From positions 1 to 64,000 of the forward strand of contig NZ_SJEE01000023.1 of assembly GCF_006937785.1 (NCBI RefSeq): a stretch of 64,000 nucleotides of DNA, given 5' to 3'. The DNA is from Pseudanabaena sp. UWO311. Its GTDB lineage: Bacteria > Cyanobacteriota > Cyanobacteriia > Pseudanabaenales > Pseudanabaenaceae. Position 1 is the first letter of the stretch, and the number at the start of each line of letters is the position of its first letter. Below, in pieces: positions 26,225 through 33,820 of the stretch. The notes below the pieces were generated by a model, which saw only the letters and a list, made by a program, of their open reading frames with translations, searched no databases and was not told the DNA's origin. The translations under genes and the position numbers were made by a program.

Positions 26225-26616
26225 TTTTACTCGATAGCCATGTTTGGCTATGGTTACTGCACAATCCCAGTCAACTATCAGAAAAAGCACGAGTAGCAAT
26301 TTCTACCGAAGAAGATCGGGATGGCTTATTAGTTTCAGCTATTTCTGTATGGGAAGTTGCCGTTAAAGTCAGTCTTGGAAAATTAGACATTCCCCTCCCT
26401 ATCGATGAATGGTATCAATTAGCCAAAAGCCATTCAGGTATCATCATTGAGCCTTTAGATCCGCTCGATGCGATCGCTAGTAGCCTCTTACCTGAACCAT
26501 TTCATAAAGATCCAGCAGATAGGATTTTAGTAGCGATCTCTAGACGATATCAAATTCCGCTTGTAACCTGCGATGCCAAAATCTTAAATTACCCACTTGT
26601 CGAAACAATCTGGTAG
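26221..26616 (+). CDS. PIN-domain (VapC-like) ribonuclease toxin
   Basis: A 131-residue PIN protein starting MILLDSHVWLWLLHNPSQLS at 26221, overlapping the antitoxin stop. Asp5, the Glu of SVWEVAVKVSLGKL, the Asp in HKDPADRILVAIS and the final Asp of LVTCDAKIL complete the acidic metal site. LDSHVWLWLL is characteristic of the PIN subgroup paired with Phd-type antitoxins. The expected activity is Mg2+-dependent cleavage of tRNA, rRNA or mRNA. Unlike the PIN gene at 1848, its C-terminus is intact. Confidence 0.85.
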   Translation: MILLDSHVWLWLLHNPSQLSEKARVAISTEEDRDGLLVSAISVWEVAVKVSLGKLDIPLPIDEWYQLAKSHSGIIIEPLDPLDAIASSLLPEPFHKDPADRILVAISRRYQIPLVTCDAKILNYPLVETIW

Positions 26617-26934
26617 CAATCGCCGCATCAGTAACATTAGTTAGAGACACTAAAGTTAGAGACACTAATTTGCAGCGATCGCAATTATTTCAGGGCTTAG
26701 GCAAACAAGCCATGAACTCAAGTTCATGGCTAAAAGCTAAAGTCTGCTAAAGCAGACTAAAGAGCATCTCTCCGTAACCCGTTAGAACGGGTTTGAGCTT
26801 TCAGCCCGCACTTGAGTGCAGGGCTTATATCTACCTACTTTTGTCATGACTTGTCTACAATTCAAAAATCCCCAAATAATTACAAGATAGTTACTAGTTA
26901 TACTAAATAATGGAAAGGATTATGAGTTAAAGTC
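26617..26934. other. Spacer upstream of putA
   Basis: This 318-base stretch has no supportable gene. Its main content is the four-hairpin repeat at 26708-26825. A direct repeat TTAGAGACACTAA occurs twice near 26640-26668. No clear putA promoter was recognised. Confidence 0.5.
26708..26825. repeat. Four consecutive short hairpins, multi-stem interspersed repeat
   Basis: Perfect or near-perfect stems lie at 26708-26731 (AGCCATGAACTC/...), 26741-26758 (AGTCTGC TAAA), 26776-26793 (AACCCGTT AGA) and 26803-26825 (AGCCCGCACT/...). From memory, the same text (GAACT-AGTTC, TTTAGCTTTAGTCTGC, GGGCTTTCAGCCC) recurs in many cyanobacterial genomes as a non-coding repeat. A single transcript would fold into a chain of four stems. 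Confidence 0.7.
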
Positions 26935-29900
26935 GTGGTTAGCCAAACGCAGCAAGCAAATAGCAAGTTTGAAAGTTCTCTAGATATCTCTAGGTATGAG
27001 GCGAAAACGCAGGAGATAGCCAAGAAGATTTTGAGTGGAACTGAAAAAAGTTCACTTTGGGCAAAACTATCGCAACTAAAAGATGATTTGCGCCTTGATG
27101 ACAAGCTCATGGCTTGGACGATGGAAAATGAAGGCTTGCGGGTGCAATTGTTTCGATTGATTGACTGCTTGCCAGCATTACAGAGCAAAGCTGAGATTGC
27201 AAGGCATATGCAAGAATATCTCGCCAGCGATGCCGTCGAAGTTCCCGCTTTACGCGCTTTGTTAAACTTCAGTACCGACAATCCCAACTCGATTACCGCG
27301 ATCGCTGCTGCAACTACGCTATCGACCGCTGTAGGAACTCTGGCGAAGCGCTATATTTGCGGTGAGAACTTAGGTGAAGCAACCAAATCAATTGAGAAAC
27401 TGAGGCGCGATCGCTTTGGCTTTACGATGGATTTGCTCGGTGAGGCAGTGATTAGTGAAGTAGAAGCTGAGGGCTATCTCAATCGCTACATTGGCATGAT
27501 GGAAGACTTGTCGAATAAGGCAAAGAATTGGGGCTTGATCGATCAGATTGATAAAGCTGATAAGGAAGAACTGAAGCGGGTTCAGGTTTCCGTAAAGCTT
27601 AGTGCTTTCTATTCCCAATTCGATCCGCTTGATCCGATTAAAACTACTGAGAAAGTTAGCGAACCTGCTAGAGTTCTATTGCGTAAGGCGCAGGCTTTAG
27701 GCTGTGGCATCCATTTTGATATGGAGCAGTATGAGTTCAAGTCGCTCACATTGCAAATTCTCAAACAAGTTCTAACGGAACCAGAATTTCGCGATCGCAC
27801 TGATGTTGGTATCACCATCCAAGGCTATCTCCGCGATAGTGAACAGGATTTACTCGAACTAGTCGAATGGGCAAAACAACGCGGTAAGCCTGTCACCGTG
27901 CGCTTGGTTAAAGGAGCCTATTGGGATCGCGAAACCATTCGTTCTTATCAACAGGGTTGGAGTTTGCCAGTATTCTCGGACAAGGTTTCCACTGATGCCA
28001 ACTATGAGCGCTTGATTCAGATTTTGCTCGAAAATCATCAATATCTCTATGCCGCGATCGGCAGCCATAATGCCCGTTCTTTGGCAAAGGCGATCGCGAT
28101 CGTCCAAACCCTCAATATTCCTAGTCGCGCCTTTGAAGCCCAATGTCTCTATGGCATGGGTGACAAATTTGCCAAAGCGATCGCCGATATGGGTTATCGC
28201 GTAAGAGTTTATTGTCCATTTGGTGATCTCATCCCAGGGATGTCTTATCTTATTCGCCGTCTGTTAGAGAATACGGCTAACAGTTCATTTTTGAGAATCA
28301 GTGGTGAAAGTAGCGATATCAGTAAATTGATTGCTGCTCCCATCAAAACCGATCGCGATTTGAGTTACAACGGCGCACCTGTTCAGAATGTGTTTGACAA
28401 CTTCGTGAATTCTAGCGATCGCGACTATGCGATTAATGAAGAGAGAGAAGCTGCCCAAACTGCTTTACAACAGGTTCGCCGCCAACTCGGTAAAACCTAT
28501 TTGCCGATCATCAATGGTCAAGCGGTAGAAACGGAAACCTATATCGAATCGGTTAATCCCGCCAACTCTTCGCAAGTAGTCGGCAAGATCGGTCTAGCCA
28601 GCATCGACCAAGCCGAAGTAGCCGTGAAGTCAGCAAAATCCGCCTTTGCGTCATGGAAGAAACTCAGCGCTAAGGAACGGGGTGATATTCTCCGTAAAGC
28701 TGCGGACATCATGGAAGAGAATCGCGAAGAATTGATTGCGTGGATTTGTTGGGAAGTTGCTAAACCGATCCGCGAAGGTGATGGCGAGGTTTCCGAAGCG
28801 ATCGATTTCTGCCGCTACTATGCCAAAGAAATGGAACGCCTTGAGTCGGGCGTACAGCGCAATCTCCCTGGGGAAGATAACACTTACATCTATCAACCTC
28901 GCGGCGTAGTAGTCGTGATTTCGCCTTGGAACTTTCCCTTTGCGATCGCATTAGGTATGAGTGTGGCTGCGATCGCCGCAGGTAATACGGTCATTCTCAA
29001 ACCCGCCGAACAGTCTTCCGTAATTGGCGCAAAAATCGCGGAAGTTCTCCAAGCCGCAGGCTTGCCCACAGGTGTATTTAACTTCTTACCTGCGATCGGT
29101 TCTACTGTTGGCGCACACCTCGTCAAACATCCCGATGTGCATCTGATCGCCTTCACAGGTTCCCAACAAGTCGGCTGTCAAATCGTCACCGAAGCTTCCA
29201 TTTTGCGTCCTAAACAAAAACACATGAAGCGTGTCATCGCTGAAATGGGTGGCAAAAATGGCATCATCATCGATGAGAGCGCCGACCTCGATCAAGCCGT
29301 TGTCGGCGTGATGAATTCCGCCTTTGGTTTCGCTGGTCAGAAATGTTCCGCCTGTTCCAGAGCGATCGTCCTTGCGCCTGTTTACGATAACTTCATGGAA
29401 CGCCTTGTGGAAGCAACGCGATCGCTAAAGGTCGGTGAAGCACATCTCCCTGATACCAAATTCAGCGCTGTTATCGATGAAGCCGCCCAGCAGAACATTC
29501 TCAACTATATCGTCAAAGGCAAAGAAACCGCGACTCTCGCCTTTGAAGGTGAAGTTCCCAATCATGGTTTCTATGTGCCACCGACTATCTTTGGCGATGT
29601 CGATCCTGATAGTGCGATCGCTCAAGAGGAAATCTTTGGTCCCGTACTGGCGGTAATCAAGGCGCAGAGTTTTGATGAGGCATTGGCGATCGCTAATGGC
29701 ACAAACTTCGCGCTCACAGGCGGCTTATATTCGCGCACTCCTTCCCATATCGAACGTGCCTATCGCGAGTTTGAAGTGGGCAATCTCTACATCAATCGCG
29801 GCATCACAGGCGCATTGGTAGATCGCCATCCCTTCGGTGGTTTCAAGCTAAGCGGTATCGGTTCCAAAGCTGGCGGACGCGATTATCTATTGCAGTTCCT

Positions 29901-29967
29901 AGAGCCAAGGTCAATCACCGAAAACACTCAGCGTCAAGGCTTTGCACCTCTTGATGGTATCGAGTAA
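26935..29967 (+). CDS. putA: Bifunctional proline dehydrogenase / pyrroline-5-carboxylate dehydrogenase
   Basis: A 1010-residue PutA, GTG start at 26935 (MVSQTQQANS). The FAD-dependent proline dehydrogenase barrel spans about 120-460, with VSVKLSAFYSQFDP, GITIQGYLRDSEQDL, VRLVKGAYWDRE and the C-terminal RRLLENTANSSFL. A linker leads to the aldehyde dehydrogenase (about 515-985): SPWNFPFAIA, AFTGSQQVG, the general-base Glu of IAEMGGKN and catalytic Cys804 in QKCSACSRAI. It oxidises proline to glutamate through P5C with channelling. No N-terminal ribbon-helix-helix domain is present, so it does not repress its own gene as in E. coli. Termination is at 29980-30001. Confidence 0.93.
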   Translation: MVSQTQQANSKFESSLDISRYEAKTQEIAKKILSGTEKSSLWAKLSQLKDDLRLDDKLMAWTMENEGLRVQLFRLIDCLPALQSKAEIARHMQEYLASDAVEVPALRALLNFSTDNPNSITAIAAATTLSTAVGTLAKRYICGENLGEATKSIEKLRRDRFGFTMDLLGEAVISEVEAEGYLNRYIGMMEDLSNKAKNWGLIDQIDKADKEELKRVQVSVKLSAFYSQFDPLDPIKTTEKVSEPARVLLRKAQALGCGIHFDMEQYEFKSLTLQILKQVLTEPEFRDRTDVGITIQGYLRDSEQDLLELVEWAKQRGKPVTVRLVKGAYWDRETIRSYQQGWSLPVFSDKVSTDANYERLIQILLENHQYLYAAIGSHNARSLAKAIAIVQTLNIPSRAFEAQCLYGMGDKFAKAIADMGYRVRVYCPFGDLIPGMSYLIRRLLENTANSSFLRISGESSDISKLIAAPIKTDRDLSYNGAPVQNVFDNFVNSSDRDYAINEEREAAQTALQQVRRQLGKTYLPIINGQAVETETYIESVNPANSSQVVGKIGLASIDQAEVAVKSAKSAFASWKKLSAKERGDILRKAADIMEENREELIAWICWEVAKPIREGDGEVSEAIDFCRYYAKEMERLESGVQRNLPGEDNTYIYQPRGVVVVISPWNFPFAIALGMSVAAIAAGNTVILKPAEQSSVIGAKIAEVLQAAGLPTGVFNFLPAIGSTVGAHLVKHPDVHLIAFTGSQQVGCQIVTEASILRPKQKHMKRVIAEMGGKNGIIIDESADLDQAVVGVMNSAFGFAGQKCSACSRAIVLAPVYDNFMERLVEATRSLKVGEAHLPDTKFSAVIDEAAQQNILNYIVKGKETATLAFEGEVPNHGFYVPPTIFGDVDPDSAIAQEEIFGPVLAVIKAQSFDEALAIANGTNFALTGGLYSRTPSHIERAYREFEVGNLYINRGITGALVDRHPFGGFKLSGIGSKAGGRDYLLQFLEPRSITENTQRQGFAPLDGIE

Positions 29968-29979
29968 TTAAAGTCAGAC

Positions 29980-30001
29980 AAGGGGCTTAAGCCCCTTTTT
30001 C
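29980..30001 (+). terminator. Rho-independent terminator of putA
   Basis: The palindrome AAGGGGCTTAAGCCCCTT is followed by CTTTTTC-like T-rich sequence, 13 bases after the putA stop. Confidence 0.85.
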
Positions 30002-30045
30002 TTTGGGATATACTTGATAAATGCTGTATCGCATCGCCTAAATCT

Positions 30046-30159
30046 ATGCCCCAGACTATCGACCAAAAAACTACGCTGTGCGATCGCGATCTTAATTTGT
30101 GGTTAGAAGAGGCGATCGCTAAAAAAGTATTAAACTTAAATTTTGGGACAAGGCTTTAA
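30046..30159 (+). pseudogene. DUF29 gene fragment, left flank of the restriction-modification cassette
   Basis: From ATG 30046 the frame reads MPQTIDQKTTLCDRDLNLWL then EEAIAKKVLNLNFGTRL and stops. The first 25 residues match the N-terminus of DUF29 proteins (typically ...LYDxDFxLWLExT...), which are about 150 residues long. The rest is missing. Bases 30064-30119 recur at 32606-32661 with 50 of 56 identical. The two fragments bracket the restriction-modification genes. Confidence 0.6.
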
Positions 30160-30177
30160 AAAACTATTGATATTCGC

Positions 30178-31011
30178 ATGGATAAACAACAAAGAATTGC
30201 TCAAGCTATAAAGGATGTTATATCTAAAATGATGGATCGAGTAATGGATCGAGTTCTAATTACCGATCCTTTTATCAAAGAAAATCATCGAGCAAACAAA
30301 CCACTTTATGCAGCATTAGTGCCTGATGAGATTTTTAAAGGTTCACATTTTGAGAGAAGATTTGTAACTCCATTTGGTCTTGTATGGGAAAAATTAGCTC
30401 AAGTTGTTGCCCTAGAAGCTTATGGCAATTGCCAAATGGGGCATACAATTAGTGGTACAGTTGGGCAAGAGAGTTTGAGAAGAATTCAAGAAGTATTAAA
30501 TAAACTAGAACATAGTAAAGGAAAAAACAAAGTCAAACCTAATTGGAATGAAGAACTGCACTATATTAAGGGAGGTGGTGGTAATCCAATTCCAGTAAGC
30601 GTAGTTTGTGATATTTTTATCCAGAACGAAGAAAATGGAAAGCGGTATGCATTTGAGCTTAAAGCTCCATTACCAAACAGTGATCAAACAAAAGTAAGCA
30701 AAGAGAAGCTATTTAAACTTTTAGCAATGGAACCCAAATTAGTTGATTACGCATACTATGCTTTGCCATACAACCCTTACGGGAAGAAAGAAAACTATAA
30801 ATGGGACTTTCCTATGAGGTGGTTCAATATGCACGAAGATGAATCTGTATTGATAGGCGATGAATTTTGGGATCTGATTGGAGGGCAAGGCACTTACAAC
30901 AATTTTATTCAGGAAGTCAATTCATTAGGAAAAGATTACAGAGAACGCATCTATCGTGAATTCTTAGGAATAGAGCCACCTCCAGATTTTGACGAGTATT
31001 TGTTGAAGTAG
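30178..31011 (+). CDS. Type II restriction endonuclease, possibly TdeIII-like
   Basis: A 277-residue protein directly before a C5 methyltransferase. A PD-(D/E)xK-type active site is visible: Asp145 in VVCDIFIQ, then Glu160-x-Lys162 in AFELKAPLPN, where the ELKAP turn is typical of restriction enzymes. HFERRFVTPFGLVWEKLAQV in the first third is a conserved-looking block. The whole recalls TdeIII-family enzymes (GGNCC-type sites), but I hold that family name loosely. It starts 18 bases after the DUF29 fragment and ends 23 bases before the methylase. No HIP1 site occurs in either gene, and the base composition is AT-rich, which indicates transfer. Confidence 0.65.
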   Translation: MDKQQRIAQAIKDVISKMMDRVMDRVLITDPFIKENHRANKPLYAALVPDEIFKGSHFERRFVTPFGLVWEKLAQVVALEAYGNCQMGHTISGTVGQESLRRIQEVLNKLEHSKGKNKVKPNWNEELHYIKGGGGNPIPVSVVCDIFIQNEENGKRYAFELKAPLPNSDQTKVSKEKLFKLLAMEPKLVDYAYYALPYNPYGKKENYKWDFPMRWFNMHEDESVLIGDEFWDLIGGQGTYNNFIQEVNSLGKDYRERIYREFLGIEPPPDFDEYLLK

Positions 31012-31034
31012 AAAAATGTAAGAAGAGATATCAA

Positions 31035-32579
31035 ATGAATAACGCTAAATTTACCTTTATTGATCTTTTTGCTGGAATTGGCGGCTTTAAAATGGCATTA
31101 AGTAATAATGGTGGTCATTGCCTTGGATTTAGTGAAATAGATAAAGATGCAATAAACACATATTGTGACAACTTTCAAGTTGAATCGGGATACAACTTAG
31201 GAGATATTACTCAAATCAAAGAGTTACCTGATCATGACTTGTTAACTGCTGGAGTTCCTTGTCAAAGTTGGTCTATTGCGGGTAAAAATTTAGGTTTTGA
31301 TGATGATAGGGGACAGTTATGGAACGATACAATTTATCTACTTCAACAATCTCAGCCAAAAGCCTTTATTTTTGAAAACGTGAAGGGCTTAGTCGATCCG
31401 CGCAATAAAAAAGCTTTATCGTATATTTTAGAAAGAATCCAAAAAGCGGGATATTATGCTAATTACTTTGTGATTAACTCATTTGATTATGGCGTACCAC
31501 AAAATAGAATTCGCATATACATAATTGGGTTTAAAGAAAAGAAGTACTTTCAAAGATTTATGCTGCCTCAATGTATTGATAAGAAGCTAAAACTTGGCGA
31601 CATATTAGGTATTGAAATAAAAAATTCAATAGATAAAAGAACTATCCAAATGGACTTATTTGGAGATGTTATTGAATCAAAAACAATGAGTCTTTCAAAC
31701 ACAAATGGGTTTAACGACTATTTTTTGTTTAATGATCTTAGAAATGGTCATACAACAATCCATTCATGGGATATTATTGACACCACTCAACGTCAAAAAG
31801 ATATTTGTTTGTTATTACTTAAAAACAGGCGTAAAAGTGCTTATGGAGAACTTGATGGTAATCCCTTGTCATTAGAACACTTTCAAAATCTAGACTCATC
31901 TATTAATCAAGATGAAATTGATCAACTAATTGAATTAGAAATCTTAAAGTCTGAGGATTACAGTTTTACTATAAAAGACTATAGTATTAGTAATTTAACA
32001 AAAGAAGAAGAAATACTACTTTCATTTGCAAATGACCACAAAATTATTATTGATAATTTAAATACTCAAAGGATATTTAAAACCGAGAAAATATCGATTG
32101 AAAAAACAATTGAATCCCTTAAAGAAAAAGGCATTATTGAATGTCATGAGGTTCGTTATGATTTTAAAAATACTAAGATAAGCACAGGATTATTTGGAGT
32201 GAATCGCATATTCTTACCAAGTTCGGATATTTTCCCAACTTTGGTGGCAAGTGACACAAATGATTTCATAACTTTAAAGACCATAGAAGCCTCAAATCAT
32301 GAGGAATTTAAAAATAGATTTATACAAGAAATTTATAAACCTAAAGCATTTAGAAGGATTACTAAAAGTGAAGCTTGTTTAATACAGGGATTCCCCAAAG
32401 ATTTTAAGTTGCCAGAATCAAGAGCAAAATGGATGAAGTTAATCGGTAATAGCGTTTCAGTTCCAGTAATTGATAATTTATGTAAAGCAATTATTGAAAC
32501 TGGTGTATTTGAAAACAGGCAACCCATTGATTTAGGTAATCTTGATGAAAAGAAAGCCGTTGTTTCTCTTTGTGCATAG
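31035..32579 (+). CDS. DNA (cytosine-5) methyltransferase
   Basis: A 514-residue C5 methylase: motif I FIDLFAGIGGFKMAL, motif IV AGVPCQSWSIAG with catalytic Cys76, motif VI FIFENVKGL, motif VIII PQNRIRIYIIGF, and motif X KWMKLIGNSVSVPVI near the end. Between VIII and IX lies an unusually long, Lys/Glu-rich insert (about 180-400), bigger than in Dcm or HhaI; it must hold the target-recognition region and may add a winged-helix-like part (TEKISIEKTIESLKEKGII). Motif IX-like RIFLPSSDIFPTL follows. It protects host DNA from the neighbouring endonuclease. GGAG-like RBS is weak (AAGAAGAGATATC). Confidence 0.88.
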   Translation: MNNAKFTFIDLFAGIGGFKMALSNNGGHCLGFSEIDKDAINTYCDNFQVESGYNLGDITQIKELPDHDLLTAGVPCQSWSIAGKNLGFDDDRGQLWNDTIYLLQQSQPKAFIFENVKGLVDPRNKKALSYILERIQKAGYYANYFVINSFDYGVPQNRIRIYIIGFKEKKYFQRFMLPQCIDKKLKLGDILGIEIKNSIDKRTIQMDLFGDVIESKTMSLSNTNGFNDYFLFNDLRNGHTTIHSWDIIDTTQRQKDICLLLLKNRRKSAYGELDGNPLSLEHFQNLDSSINQDEIDQLIELEILKSEDYSFTIKDYSISNLTKEEEILLSFANDHKIIIDNLNTQRIFKTEKISIEKTIESLKEKGIIECHEVRYDFKNTKISTGLFGVNRIFLPSSDIFPTLVASDTNDFITLKTIEASNHEEFKNRFIQEIYKPKAFRRITKSEACLIQGFPKDFKLPESRAKWMKLIGNSVSVPVIDNLCKAIIETGVFENRQPIDLGNLDEKKAVVSLCA

Positions 32580-32599
32580 TATTTGTGTAGATAAGAGCT

Positions 32600-32683
32600 A
32601 TTGGGCAAAAAACAACGCTGTGCGATCGCAATCTTAATTTGTGGATAGAGAATGCGATCGCAAGTATCTACGACAATTCTTAG
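32600..32683 (+). pseudogene. DUF29 gene fragment, right flank of the restriction-modification cassette
   Basis: The frame GQKTTLCDRNLNLWIENAIA, followed by SIYDNS and TAG, matches the DUF29 N-terminal piece at 30046-30159. Bases 32606-32661 align with 30064-30119 without gaps (6 mismatches). No start codon is left. It lies 21 bases after the methylase stop. Confidence 0.6.
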
Positions 32684-32710
32684 AACCGTTGTTTTAAGAT
32701 GATTGTGCAT

Positions 32711-33553
32711 CTAATCTCGATCTTCTTCGATGCGGCTTGCGCCTTTCTCATAGAGTTTACAAATACCGCGACGGCTGTTCTTAATAAAATTACAGAATAA
32801 TTGAATATCAGGATTGTTAGCAAATTCGGGATCTGACTCTAGAAATTCGATCGCCTGAGTACGATTGCGAGCGGAATTATAGATTACTTCATATGCCGAA
32901 AGAATTGTCCGTCGGCGCTCGTGTCCGAAACCATTGCGACGTAGCCCAAGACGATTTAGACCACACACCATATTTGTGTCAACAGCCATGCAATAGGGCG
33001 GCACATCCATCCCAAGGCGAGTTTGTCCGCGAATCATCGCATAGGAACCGATGCGCGTGAATTGATGCACGACTGAGTCGCCACCCATAAAGGCATGGTC
33101 ATGCACTTCTACATAGCCCGCCAACAACACATTATTTACTAAAATTACGCGATCGCCGATCGTGCAGTTGTGAGCCACATGTGCACCAGTAAACAATAGA
33201 TTATCATTACCAATTTTAGTTGCCGAGCCTTCCTTTGTGCCACGATTGACCGTTACGTACTCGCGCAATACATTGCGATCGCCAATTTCCACAAAACTAA
33301 TTGCGCCCTTGTATGAAGTATCCTGAGGCTCAGAGCCAACGATTGCCCCATAGCCAATTTGGTTGTCATTGCCAATCTTGGTATGCCCCGTGATGATGGC
33401 TCTTGCCCTAATCTCGCAGCGATCGCCGATTTCTACAAACTCGTCAACAATGACATCTGCTCCAATGGATGTGCCTTCGCCAATTTTGGCGTTGGGATGC
33501 ACGATAGCGCGAGGATGAATCGTGATATTAGTATTTGGATTGGTGTTTGGCAT
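32711..33553 (-). CDS. lpxA: Acyl-ACP--UDP-N-acetylglucosamine O-acyltransferase LpxA
   Basis: A 280-residue left-handed beta-helix protein made of hexapeptide repeats (IHPRAIVHPNAKIGEGTSIG; VIVDEFVEIGDRCEI and so on), with the LpxA catalytic His in AHVAHNCTIGD and the loop GYVEVHDHAFMGGDSVVHQF. It carries out the first step of lipid A synthesis in the cytoplasm. RLGMDVPPYCMAVDTNMVCG then LNRLGLRRNGF fits LpxA rather than LpxD. In many cyanobacteria lpxA is clustered with lpxC and fabZ; here it stands alone between the restriction cassette and a kinase. The C-terminal helical tail (IKNSRRGICKLYEKG) is normal. Confidence 0.92.
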   Translation of the reverse strand: MPNTNPNTNITIHPRAIVHPNAKIGEGTSIGADVIVDEFVEIGDRCEIRARAIITGHTKIGNDNQIGYGAIVGSEPQDTSYKGAISFVEIGDRNVLREYVTVNRGTKEGSATKIGNDNLLFTGAHVAHNCTIGDRVILVNNVLLAGYVEVHDHAFMGGDSVVHQFTRIGSYAMIRGQTRLGMDVPPYCMAVDTNMVCGLNRLGLRRNGFGHERRRTILSAYEVIYNSARNRTQAIEFLESDPEFANNPDIQLFCNFIKNSRRGICKLYEKGASRIEEDRD

Positions 33554-33681
33554 GGAAATAGCGGTCTATAGTCTCTGGGCGCTAGAAAACAACCAATAGT
33601 TTATCGCAATCATGAGTTAGCTTTTTTAGTTTTTATAGCAAAGCAAGGGTTATTTACAGCGCTTTGCGCTCAAAAACAAAC

Positions 33682-33732
33682 CAAGAAAAATTTTGAAAGC
33701 ATTGCAAAGCAACGCTTTCAAAATTTTTCTTG
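33682..33732. repeat. Hairpin with TTGCAAAGCAAC loop, copy 1
   Basis: CAAGAAAAATTTTGAAAGC and its complement surround ATTGCAAAGCAAC. It is preceded by AGCGCTTTGCGCTCAAA. The hairpin at 55519-55569 has the same loop, the same leading CAAGAAA and the same upstream AGCGCTTTGC(G/A)CTCAAA, while the middle of the stem differs. Confidence 0.75.
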
Positions 33733-33765
33733 TGGCTCGTTTGATCGACAATTGCTGTAAGAAAT

Positions 33766-33820
33766 AAATCCCACAATAAAAGTGGCGGTGCTTCGCACCG
33801 CCACTTTTATTGTGGGATTT
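33766..33820 (-). terminator. Terminator spanning the hybrid-kinase stop
   Basis: AAATCCCACAATAAAAGTGG and its complement pair, closing on CGGTGCTTCGCACCG. The kinase stop (33807-33809) lies within the stem. The inner part AAAGTGGCGG is shared with 61599-61652. Confidence 0.65.

Noticed and set aside
27859-29656. Several 60-95-codon frames antisense or out of phase within putA
   Set aside because: High-GC, HIP1-rich coding sequence keeps other frames open; putA is intact over the whole stretch.
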